A stretch of 5,910 nt of DNA from Gammaproteobacteria bacterium (lineage in GTDB: Bacteria; Pseudomonadota; Gammaproteobacteria; Eutrophobiales; Eutrophobiaceae): NCBI GenBank assembly GCA_004356415.1, contig SMWN01000061.1, positions 1 to 5,910 on the forward strand, given 5' to 3'. The notes beneath the pieces are model-generated. The model made no database searches. It was not told the origin of the DNA and was given only the letters and a program-made list of their open reading frames with translations. A program made the position numbers and the translations under genes. Position 1 is the first letter of the stretch, and every line of letters starts with the position of its first letter. This document shows, piece by piece, positions 1 to 4,764 of the stretch.

Positions 1-248
1 GGGACCAGGCCATGAAATTATTGCGTGCCAAACTTTATGAAATGGAAATGCAAAAAAGGAACGCTGATAAACAGGCGCTAGAAGATTCGAAGTCTGATAT
101 TGGCTGGGGTAGCCAGATTCGATCCTATGTGCTGGATCAATCACGTATCAAGGATTTACGTACAGGCGTTGAAACAGGAAATATACAAGCGGTATTGGAT
201 GGCGATCTAGATATGTTTATTGAAGCAAGTTTGAAGAGCGGGCTTTAG
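1..248 (+). CDS. prfB: Peptide chain release factor 2, C-terminal end (5' partial)
   Basis: The frame is open from base 3 and ends at TAG 246-248, giving the last 81 residues of release factor 2. RF2 recognises UAA and UGA in the ribosomal A site and triggers peptide release. The segment contains the block KSDIGWGSQIRSYVLD, then SRIKDLRTGVETGN, and ends FIEASLKSGL; I recognise this as near-identical to the E. coli RF2 C-terminus. The GGQ catalytic loop, the stop-codon recognition motif and the +1 autoregulatory frameshift site would all lie upstream of the window and cannot be checked. Finding lysS downstream fits the prfB-lysS pair known in gammaproteobacteria, here separated by an inserted gene. 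The stop codon TAG coincides with the first heptamer of the flanking repeat, so the insertion may have supplied it. The visible part looks intact. Confidence 0.95.
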   Translation, partial: DQAMKLLRAKLYEMEMQKRNADKQALEDSKSDIGWGSQIRSYVLDQSRIKDLRTGVETGNIQAVLDGDLDMFIEASLKSGL

Positions 249-288
249 TAGGTTGTAGGTGGCATTTGGTAGGTAGTAGATAGGGAAG
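246..288 (+). repeat. Upstream heptamer repeat arm flanking the IVS-type gene
   Basis: The stretch reads as degenerate 7-nt units: TAGTAGG (246-252), TTGTAGG (253-259), TGGCATT (260-266), TGGTAGG (267-273), TAGTAGA (274-280), then TAGGGAA (281-287). The 10 bases at 248-257 are an exact reverse complement of 692-701, and TAGGGA at 281-286 is the reverse complement of 684-689. This makes it one half of an inverted repeat around the inserted gene. It overlaps the prfB stop codon. Confidence 0.7.
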
Positions 289-300
289 AACGATTAAATA

Positions 301-308
301 AAAGGAGA
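301..308 (+). promoter_or_regulatory. Ribosome binding site of the four-helix-bundle gene
   Basis: AAAGGAGA lies 6 nt before the ATG at 315. It is a strong Shine-Dalgarno sequence that fixes this start, and it contrasts with the missing one in front of lysS. Confidence 0.75.
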
Positions 309-314
309 ACCAGG

Positions 315-671
315 ATGGCAATTACGAGTTTTGAACAATTGAATGTATGGAAATTGGCACATGAATTAACACTAGATGTATATAATCGCACCAGAGTTTT
401 TCCTAATGAAGAAAAATATGGTTTGACATCACAAATGAGAAGGTCGGCAGTTTCAGTACCTGCTAATATAGCCGAAGGCTTTAAGAAAAGAGGAAGTAAG
501 GACAAGGCTCGATTTTATAATATAGCTCAGGGGTCGTTAGAAGAGTTGAGATATTATTTTATTTTGTGCCGTGATCTGGGTTACTTGAAAATTAACAATG
601 AGCAACTTGAGATTTTTGAAACTATTGGCAAGATGCTAAATAACTTACAAAAAACAATATTAAAAACATGA
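315..671 (+). CDS. Four helix bundle protein (23S rRNA intervening-sequence family)
   Basis: This 118-aa protein belongs to the small all-helical IVS-encoded family (PF05635 / TIGR02436 type, 'S23'), best known from genes inside 23S rRNA intervening sequences and related to the Avd protein of diversity-generating retroelements. Family hallmarks are visible: FEQLNVWKLA at about residues 6-15, FPNEEKYGLTSQMRRSAVSVPANIAEG at about 29-55 and RFYNIAQGSLEELRYYFI at about 66-83. The length is normal and no signal peptide or membrane segment is present. The molecular function is not established; a nucleic-acid or ribosome-related role is inferred from basic surfaces and rRNA context in the family. 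The gene is visibly more A/T-rich than prfB or lysS, has its own strong ribosome binding site, and is bracketed by inverted heptamer repeats. I infer it was inserted into the prfB-lysS spacer. Confidence 0.9.
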   Translation: MAITSFEQLNVWKLAHELTLDVYNRTRVFPNEEKYGLTSQMRRSAVSVPANIAEGFKKRGSKDKARFYNIAQGSLEELRYYFILCRDLGYLKINNEQLEIFETIGKMLNNLQKTILKT

Positions 672-682
672 GACTCAGCACT

Positions 683-710
683 CTCCCTACATACAACCTA
701 CAAACTACTA
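683..710 (-). repeat. Downstream heptamer repeat arm, inverted relative to 246-288
   Basis: Read on the minus strand, bases 710 to 683 give TAGTAGT, TTGTAGG, TTGTATG and TAGGGAG, the same 7-nt register and motifs as the upstream arm. The exact matches are 692-701 with 248-257 and 684-689 with 281-286. The arm ends 10 bases before the lysS start codon. Confidence 0.7.
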
Positions 711-720
711 TCTTCTAATT

Positions 721-2211
721 ATGTCAGACATAGATGAATTGATTGCCCAAAGACGGGAGAAACTGGAAAAGCTTCGCGAGGCTGAACAGGCCTATCCAAA
801 TGATTTTCGCCGTGACTCATTGGCAGATGAACTACATCAGACACACGGTGAATCAGATAAAGAAACCCTCGAGTCCGTTAGGATACGTGTCAGTGTCGCC
901 GGTCGAATGATGACGCGACGGGTGATGGGTAAGGCTTCATTTGCGCATATACAGGATATGTCAGGCAAGATTCAGCTTTATGTCAGACGGGACGAACTGC
1001 CTGAAGGTCTTTATGATGAATTTAAGCATTGGGATCTGGGGGATATTATTGGTGCAGAAGGTCAGTTGATGAAAACCAATAAGGGTGAATTGAGTGTCCA
1101 TGTTGATAATATTCGTTTACTGACTAAATCATTACGCCCACTCCCCGAAAAATTTCATGGCCTGACGGATCAGGAAACTAAATATCGACAACGTTATGTC
1201 GATTTAATTATCAACGAAGATACACGTAAAACATTTGCAATTCGCTCAAGCGTTATTGATTTTATAAGAAACTATTTAAAGAATGATGGCTTTATCGAAG
1301 TCGAGACACCGATGATGCACGTGATCCCTGGTGGCGCAGCAGCAAGACCATTTACCACACATCACAATACATTGGATATGGGTTTATACCTGCGCATTGC
1401 CCCGGAGTTATACTTGAAACGTCTGGTTGTCGGGGGGATTGAAAGAGTCTTTGAGATCAACCGTAGTTTTCGTAATGAGGGTTTATCACCAAGACATAAT
1501 CCTGAATTCACTATGCTCGAATTTTATCAGGCCTATGCGGACTATGAAGACCTGATGAATTTAACTGAAGACTTGATGCGTAAATTGGTGATAGAAATTA
1601 CGGGCGGCACGACGATTACCTATCAGGAAGATGAATATGATCTGGGCCAGGCCTTTGTAAGAATGACACTGAAGGAGTCAATTCTGCATTTTAATCCTGA
1701 TATCAGTGCGACTGATCTTGAATCTCTGGAGTCAGCCAGAGTGATTGCAGAAAAACTGGGTGTGCATTTGGAAGACAGTTACGGGCTCGGGAAGGTACAG
1801 GTAGAAATATTTGAGAAGACCGTAGAGTCTCGTTTAATGGCACCAACATTTATTACGGCCTATCCTACTGAAGTATCCCCTCTGGCACGCATGAATGATG
1901 ACGATCCATTTGTCACAGATCGATTTGAATATTTTATCGGTGGGCGAGAGATTGCGAATGGTTTTTCCGAATTAAATGATCCGGATGATCAGGCAGAACG
2001 TTTTCGTAAACAGGTTGAAGATAAAGAAGCCGGAGATGCGGAAGCCATGCATTACGATGAGGACTACATTACGGCACTGGAATATGGCATGCCGCCAACG
2101 GCAGGTGAAGGCATCGGCATAGACCGACTGGTCATGTTTTTGACTGATTCGCCGACGATTAAAGACGTAATTTTGTTTCCCCACATGCGCCCACAAAGAA
2201 ATGATAATTAG
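721..2211 (+). CDS. lysS: Lysyl-tRNA synthetase, class II
   Basis: This 496-aa cytosolic enzyme charges tRNA-Lys with lysine using ATP. An N-terminal helix (about residues 6-35, ending AYPNDFRRD) leads into the OB-fold anticodon-binding domain at about 55-155 (VAGRMMTRRVMGKASF, then KIQLYVRRDELPEG). The class II catalytic core follows. Motif 1 lies around FIEVETPMM and the IPGGAAARPF loop (191-211), motif 2 in FEINRSFRNEGLSPRHNPEF (244-263) with the adjacent MLEFYQAY, and motif 3 in GEGIGIDRLVMFLT (462-475). The length is typical of bacterial LysS and no key residue appears to be missing. The start at 721 matches the expected N-terminus, but the 20 bases before it (701-720) are pyrimidine/A-rich with no Shine-Dalgarno sequence. 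No better start is apparent, since the family's N-terminal helix begins only a few residues in. Confidence 0.97.
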   Translation: MSDIDELIAQRREKLEKLREAEQAYPNDFRRDSLADELHQTHGESDKETLESVRIRVSVAGRMMTRRVMGKASFAHIQDMSGKIQLYVRRDELPEGLYDEFKHWDLGDIIGAEGQLMKTNKGELSVHVDNIRLLTKSLRPLPEKFHGLTDQETKYRQRYVDLIINEDTRKTFAIRSSVIDFIRNYLKNDGFIEVETPMMHVIPGGAAARPFTTHHNTLDMGLYLRIAPELYLKRLVVGGIERVFEINRSFRNEGLSPRHNPEFTMLEFYQAYADYEDLMNLTEDLMRKLVIEITGGTTITYQEDEYDLGQAFVRMTLKESILHFNPDISATDLESLESARVIAEKLGVHLEDSYGLGKVQVEIFEKTVESRLMAPTFITAYPTEVSPLARMNDDDPFVTDRFEYFIGGREIANGFSELNDPDDQAERFRKQVEDKEAGDAEAMHYDEDYITALEYGMPPTAGEGIGIDRLVMFLTDSPTIKDVILFPHMRPQRNDN

Positions 2212-2222
2212 CGAAGTACTCC

Positions 2223-2236
2223 TGGGGTGCGCCCCA
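2223..2236 (+). terminator. GC hairpin after lysS, weak terminator candidate
   Basis: TGGGG (2223-2227) pairs with CCCCA (2232-2236) around the 4-nt loop TGCG, 12 nt after the lysS stop. No T-run follows (the sequence continues TAGGGAATAA), so intrinsic termination would be inefficient. It may instead stabilise the 3' end of the message. Confidence 0.35.
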
Positions 2237-2294
2237 TAGGGAATAATAACTAGAGAAATGCTAATTGAAGGGACGTTCTGGATAAAAGCTGAGA

Positions 2295-2363
2295 ACCACT
2301 AGAAGTGCCCGAATCGTTTCAATATATTGAACATTTAAATGATGATCGGGAACTTCTTCTGGT
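2295..2363. repeat. Long imperfect inverted repeat with nested palindrome
   Basis: AGAAGTGCCCGA (2301-2312) is complementary to TCGGGAACTTCT (2346-2357) at 11 of 12 positions. ACCA (2295-2298) with TGGT (2360-2363) extends the stem across a 2x2 internal loop. The enclosed loop contains a perfect 14-bp palindrome, TTCAATATATTGAA (2318-2331). As RNA this could fold into a two-tier hairpin; as DNA the palindrome resembles a dimeric repressor site. No T-run follows, so it is not an intrinsic terminator. Its function is unknown. Confidence 0.6.
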
Positions 2364-2489
2364 CAAGTCAGTCCATGAGGTAGGCCATGTATTGATCAGG
2401 GTTTCCGCCAAAAATTAGTCAGTGGAGAAATTTGTCATGAAGGGCTTGATCACGTTTAGTGTATCTAATTTATTTGGAAATCGGTTCTT

Positions 2490-2495
2490 TATAAC
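2490..2495 (+). promoter_or_regulatory. Possible -10 element for the peptide operon
   Basis: TATAAC matches the sigma-70 -10 consensus at 5 of 6 bases and lies 39 nt before the precursor start. No good -35 hexamer sits at 16-18 nt upstream, so if real the promoter is either activator-dependent or read by another sigma factor. Confidence 0.25.
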
Positions 2496-2534
2496 ACCGG
2501 GAAAATTTATTAATAACTTGAGAGGACTCCTCAA

Positions 2535-2840
2535 ATGTCTAGAGAAAGAAAATTAACACCAATTGCAGCAGCGCTTGGCGCAACCTTTGCTGTTTCATTA
2601 ATGGCTAGCCCAATCACACAAGCAGCAGCGAATCCTTTTACCATGACAGATCATGGTACCGGCTACATGGTGGCTGAAGGTAATTGCGGCGATAAGAAAG
2701 GAGAAGGTTCTTGTGGTGACAAGAAAGCTGAAGGCTCATGTGGCGACAAGAAGGCTGAAGGTTCTTGTGGCGATAAGAAAGCTGAAGGTTCTTGTGGTGA
2801 TAAGAAAGCTGAAGGTTCTTGTGGCGAAAAAAAAAATTAG
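2535..2840 (+). CDS. hvfA: Cys-rich MNIO-substrate precursor peptide (HvfA/bufferin-like), frame as read
   Basis: This 101-aa frame encodes the likely substrate of the downstream MNIO enzyme. Residues 1-32 form a Sec signal peptide: RERK n-region, hydrophobic IAAALGATFAVSLMA core, and probable cleavage around QAAA/NPF. After the linker ending GYMVAEG, six 9-residue repeats place Cys at 51, 60, 69, 78, 87 and 96, as one EGNCGDKKG, four EGSCGDKKA and a final EGSCGEKKN. In characterised HvfA the modified motif is EGKCG, whose Cys becomes a copper-binding oxazolone/thioamide; EGSCG is a variant of it. The start is supported by AGAGGA at 2521-2526, 8 nt upstream. The frame ends at TAG just after an A10 run, while Cys-rich coding continues in another frame to 2929. 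The intended product is therefore probably 131 aa with ten Cys. The family assignment is firm from motif and neighbours; the exact product is inference. Confidence 0.85.
   Translation: MSRERKLTPIAAALGATFAVSLMASPITQAAANPFTMTDHGTGYMVAEGNCGDKKGEGSCGDKKAEGSCGDKKAEGSCGDKKAEGSCGDKKAEGSCGEKKN
2676..2837 (+). repeat. Six 27-bp tandem repeats encoding the EGxCG array
   Basis: Units begin at 2676, 2703, 2730, 2757, 2784 and 2811 and encode EG(N/S)CG(D/E)KK plus A, G or N. Units 2 to 5 are nearly identical at the DNA level, differing mostly at third positions (for example GGT/GGC and GAC/GAT). Unit 1 is diverged (AAT TGC for Asn-Cys), and unit 6 runs into the A10 tract. The array is contiguous with no spacers and is wholly coding. 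Confidence 0.9.
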
Positions 2841-2929
2841 ACGGTAAATGTGGTGAAGGGAAATGCGGCGATAAAAAGAAGGAAGAAGGTAAATGTGGCG
2901 AAGGGAAATGCGGCGAGAATAAGAAATAA
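2837..2929 (+). pseudogene. Out-of-frame C-terminal part of the precursor gene
   Basis: In the frame reached by adding one base to the A10 run (2827-2836), translation continues with Leu-Asp, then GKCGEGKCGDKKKE and EGKCGEGKCGENKK, ending at TAA 2927-2929. The four Cys (residues 106, 111, 121 and 126 of a 131-aa product) sit in two doublets of the canonical (E/D)GKCG motif, encoded by two copies of a 45-bp unit starting at 2843 and 2888. There is no in-frame start codon or separate ribosome binding site, so this is part of the same gene rather than a second one. Its clean codon pattern shows it was recently, or still is, translated. Its end lies 17 nt before the MNIO gene, a normal operon spacing. 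Explanations are slippage on A10, a recent mutation or a base-calling error. Confidence 0.75.
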
Positions 2930-2946
2930 TCCCGAGACTTTATCAC

Positions 2947-3804
2947 ATGTCTGAAACATATCCTGTACAGGGTGCAGGATTAGGTCTGCGGCGAGCCTTC
3001 ATTGGCTCGCTTGCAGATGACATTCCCTCTCAAATAGACTTTATGGAAGTCGCGCCGGAGAACTGGATCGATGTTGGTGGTCGTCTTGGTCGACAATTCC
3101 GGAAAATCACAGAACAAATACCGATGGTCTGTCATGGACTATCATTAAACATTGGCGGACAGGCTCCCCTTGATGAGGCGTTTATTCACCGTGTTAGACA
3201 ATTCCTTGAAACGCATAATATACGTATTTACAGTGAACACCTTAGCTATTGTGCAGATGATGGCCATCTCTATGATCTGATGCCAATCCCTTTTACGGAA
3301 GAAGCCGTGCATTATGTGGCTGAAAGAATTCAGCGCGTACAGGATATTATTGGTCAACGGATGGCGATGGAAAATGCTTCTTATTATGCCGTCATGGGAA
3401 AGGAAATGGAGGAGATAGATTTTGTTAATGCCGTACTGGAAGAAGCAGACTGTCTGTTCCATATTGACATCAATAATATTTATGTGAACAGTATTAATCA
3501 TAATTATGATGCTGAGGCCTTTCTCAAGGCGTTACCGGGAGATCGTATTACCTATGCCCACATAGCCGGACACTATGTTGAAGCTGAAGACATACGCGTC
3601 GACACCCATGGCGCGGATGTCATTGACCCTGTCTGGCAATTGCTTGATGTGGCCTATGATCATTTTGGTGTATTCCCAACTTTGCTGGAAAGAGATTTTA
3701 ATATTCCGCCATTAGAGACCTTACTCAAGGAAGTGGAAACAATCAGACACTACCAAACAAAATACGAGACCAATGACAAGGCTATCAAACAGCAGCAATT
3801 CTGA
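2947..3804 (+). CDS. hvfB: MNIO-family multinuclear iron oxidase (DUF692), peptide-modifying
   Basis: This 285-aa TIM-barrel enzyme belongs to the MNIO family (DUF692; MbnB and HvfB relatives), which uses a cluster of irons and O2 to oxidise Cys residues of a precursor peptide in the cytoplasm. Family blocks occur in order: GAGLGLR (9-15), DFMEVAPENW (31-40), CHGLSLNIGG (62-71), YSEHLSYC (95-102), MENASYY (141-147), HIDINNIYVN (172-181), HIAGH (205-209), DTHGADVIDPVW (219-230) and LLERDFNIP (246-254). The conserved His, Glu, Asp and Asn in these blocks (H63, E97, H98, E142, D174, N176, H205, D219, H221, E248) are the likely metal ligands; this assignment is inference from the family pattern. 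No key block is missing and the length is typical. The Shine-Dalgarno sequence is poor (only GAG around 2934-2936), so translation may be coupled to the precursor's downstream frame. The 3' end overlaps the next gene by 32 nt. Confidence 0.93.
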   Translation: MSETYPVQGAGLGLRRAFIGSLADDIPSQIDFMEVAPENWIDVGGRLGRQFRKITEQIPMVCHGLSLNIGGQAPLDEAFIHRVRQFLETHNIRIYSEHLSYCADDGHLYDLMPIPFTEEAVHYVAERIQRVQDIIGQRMAMENASYYAVMGKEMEEIDFVNAVLEEADCLFHIDINNIYVNSINHNYDAEAFLKALPGDRITYAHIAGHYVEAEDIRVDTHGADVIDPVWQLLDVAYDHFGVFPTLLERDFNIPPLETLLKEVETIRHYQTKYETNDKAIKQQQF

Positions 3805-4555
3805 AGGTTTCAGAGAAATTCAGACTGTGTTCACTCAGCATATGCGCGATCCGGAAAATAACTCTGCCCCGGAAGGTGTTGAAGATAGGCGCATAGGCGT
3901 TTATCGGGAACTTATCTATAACAATATAGAAGGTTTCATTGCCAATAGTTTTCCTGTCCTGCGCAAAATCACCCCGGATGACAGGTGGCATGAAATGTTG
4001 CGTGATTATGTTTGCAATCATCAGGCGCATACGCCCTTATTCCCAAGAATGCCGCTGGAATTTATACAGTATCTTGAGGATGAGCGACACGGGCATCCGG
4101 AAGATCCAGACTTTATGCTGGAATTGGCCGCTTATGAATGGGCGGAAATAGCCATTTCACTCGATACAAGGGAAATAGAGATGGACGGGATCGATGTTGA
4201 GGGTGATTTGTTAGCCGGTGTTCCGGTATTGAACCCCCTTATCATGACACAAACCTATCAGTATCCGGTTCATAAGATCAGTCCTGATTATTTGCCGGAC
4301 ACCCCCCCTGAGGAACCGACGTATTTACTGGTATACCGGCGCAAGGATGACGAAGTCGGTTTTCTGGAGTTAAACACGGTTTCCGCACGTCTAATTGAAT
4401 GTATACAAGCTAATGATGACAAAACGGGTCTACAGCTATTGGAGAGGATTGCTGAGGAACTCAAGCATCATGATCCGCAGGTCGTCATCAATGGCGGCCA
4501 TGAAATTATGCGCGATATGCACGACAAGGATATTTTATTGGGTGTCAAAGCCTGA
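3773..4555 (+). CDS. hvfC: DUF2063 partner protein of the MNIO enzyme
   Basis: This 260-aa protein fits the DUF2063 family (PF09836), the usual partner of MNIO enzymes. In studied systems it delivers or binds the precursor and is required for modification. The N-terminal domain opens with FREIQTVFTQHMRDP (13-27) and RRIGVYRELIYNNIEGFIANSFPVL (39-63), the family signature. PRMPLEFIQYLED (near 90-103) and ELAAYEWAEIAISLD (near 115-130) complete the N-terminal half. A beta-rich C-terminal half follows (QYPVHKISPDYLP, then YLLVYRRKDDEVGFLELN). The protein is soluble, with no signal peptide. The start at 3773 lies inside the end of the MNIO gene; this 32-nt overlap indicates translational coupling and equal expression of the two subunits. 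The next Met (residue 24) would cut into the conserved N-terminal helix, so the longer start is preferred. Confidence 0.92.
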   Translation: MTRLSNSSNSEGFREIQTVFTQHMRDPENNSAPEGVEDRRIGVYRELIYNNIEGFIANSFPVLRKITPDDRWHEMLRDYVCNHQAHTPLFPRMPLEFIQYLEDERHGHPEDPDFMLELAAYEWAEIAISLDTREIEMDGIDVEGDLLAGVPVLNPLIMTQTYQYPVHKISPDYLPDTPPEEPTYLLVYRRKDDEVGFLELNTVSARLIECIQANDDKTGLQLLERIAEELKHHDPQVVINGGHEIMRDMHDKDILLGVKA

Positions 4556-4594
4556 ATCAGTAACAAATCACATCAACAGTAATAAATTATATCT

Positions 4595-4626
4595 GTCCTG
4601 AAGCGGAGTCATGTCCTGAAGGGGAG
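4595..4626 (+). repeat. Short direct repeat in the hvfC-doxX spacer
   Basis: GTCCTGAAGCGGAG (4595-4608) and GTCCTGAAGGGGAG (4613-4626) match at 13 of 14 bases with an 18-bp period. Both copies contain a Shine-Dalgarno-like purine stretch. The second copy's AAGGGGAG lies 5 nt before the small open frame at 4632. Confidence 0.6.
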
Positions 4627-4631
4627 CTAAG

Positions 4632-4733
4632 ATGATGATGTCAGATCAGACACAAACATTTTTATTATCCACGTCCAGGTATCCCACGTTTAGCTATGGA
4701 AGACACGCATTATATAAAATTATATATAGATAA
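4632..4733 (+). CDS. Possible 33-aa small protein
   Basis: Three consecutive ATG codons (4632, 4635, 4638) start a frame beginning MMMSDQTQTF and ending YKIIYR at TAA 4731-4733. The supporting evidence is the strong Shine-Dalgarno AAGGGGAG (4619-4626), 5 nt upstream, and its position in an otherwise empty operon spacer. Against it, there is no recognisable family, no Cys, and AT-rich low-complexity sequence at the 3' end. I do not recognise the product; it could be a translated leader for the DoxX gene or noise. Confidence 0.3.
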   Translation: MMMSDQTQTFLLSTSRYPTFSYGRHALYKIIYR

Positions 4734-4750
4734 ATAGATGTAGGTACATA

Positions 4751-4758
4751 AAGAGGAG
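4751..4758 (+). promoter_or_regulatory. Ribosome binding site of the DoxX gene
   Basis: AAGAGGAG lies 6 nt before the ATG at 4765, a strong site that fixes the start. Upstream, 4711-4726 is an AT-only stretch with two TATATA copies that could hold a -10 element. No convincing -35 is seen. Confidence 0.6.
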
Positions 4759-4764
4759 AGCAGT

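Larger units (their letters stand above)
246..710 (+). mobile_element. Putative IVS-type insertion between prfB and lysS
   Basis: This is the full unit bounded by the two inverted heptamer arms, with the four-helix-bundle gene as its only cargo. No transposase, integrase or reverse transcriptase is present, so any mobility would have to be provided in trans. Calling it mobile rests on three things: the cargo family is known from insertions, the unit splits a usually adjacent gene pair, and the arms are inverted repeats. I see no clear target-site duplication. An old, domesticated insertion is equally possible. Confidence 0.45.
2212..2534 (+). other. Gene-free leader between lysS and the peptide operon
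   Basis: I find no convincing gene in these 323 bases. In order the stretch holds a GC-rich hairpin (2223-2236), a large imperfect inverted repeat with an internal palindrome (2295-2363), an AT-rich stretch with a TATAAC hexamer (2490-2495), and the precursor's ribosome binding site. A 39-codon open frame at 2437-2556 overlaps the precursor start and is probably accidental. The length and structure suggest a regulated 5' leader for the operon, but that is inference. Confidence 0.6.

Noticed and set aside
245..505. Minus-strand 86-codon frame over the IVS-type gene
   Set aside because: It is antisense to a clearly coding family member and its product has no recognisable motif.
1972..2196. Minus-strand frame in the 3' end of lysS
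   Set aside because: It is an antisense shadow of conserved LysS sequence including motif 3.
2474..2504. Possible ECF-sigma promoter (GGAAAT at 2476-2481 with a CGGGAAAA-like element)
   Set aside because: Neither element matches a specific ECF consensus well enough at the right spacing.
2437..2556. 39-codon + frame starting MKGLITFSV, with GGAG 9 nt upstream
   Set aside because: It runs through the precursor's ribosome binding site and start codon in another frame, has no recognisable features, and is more likely chance in AT-rich leader sequence.
2676..2837. Tandem repeats considered as a CRISPR array
   Set aside because: The 27-bp units are contiguous with no unique spacers, keep reading frame and encode EGxCG motifs.
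2653..2847. Alternative + frame within the precursor repeats
   Set aside because: It is a frame shadow of the repeat DNA, without Cys motifs or a signal peptide and without its own ribosome binding site.
2638..2946. Minus-strand open frame over the precursor gene
   Set aside because: It is the antisense shadow of the 27-bp repeats, giving a low-complexity His/Leu/Ser-rich translation with no family resemblance and no plausible context.
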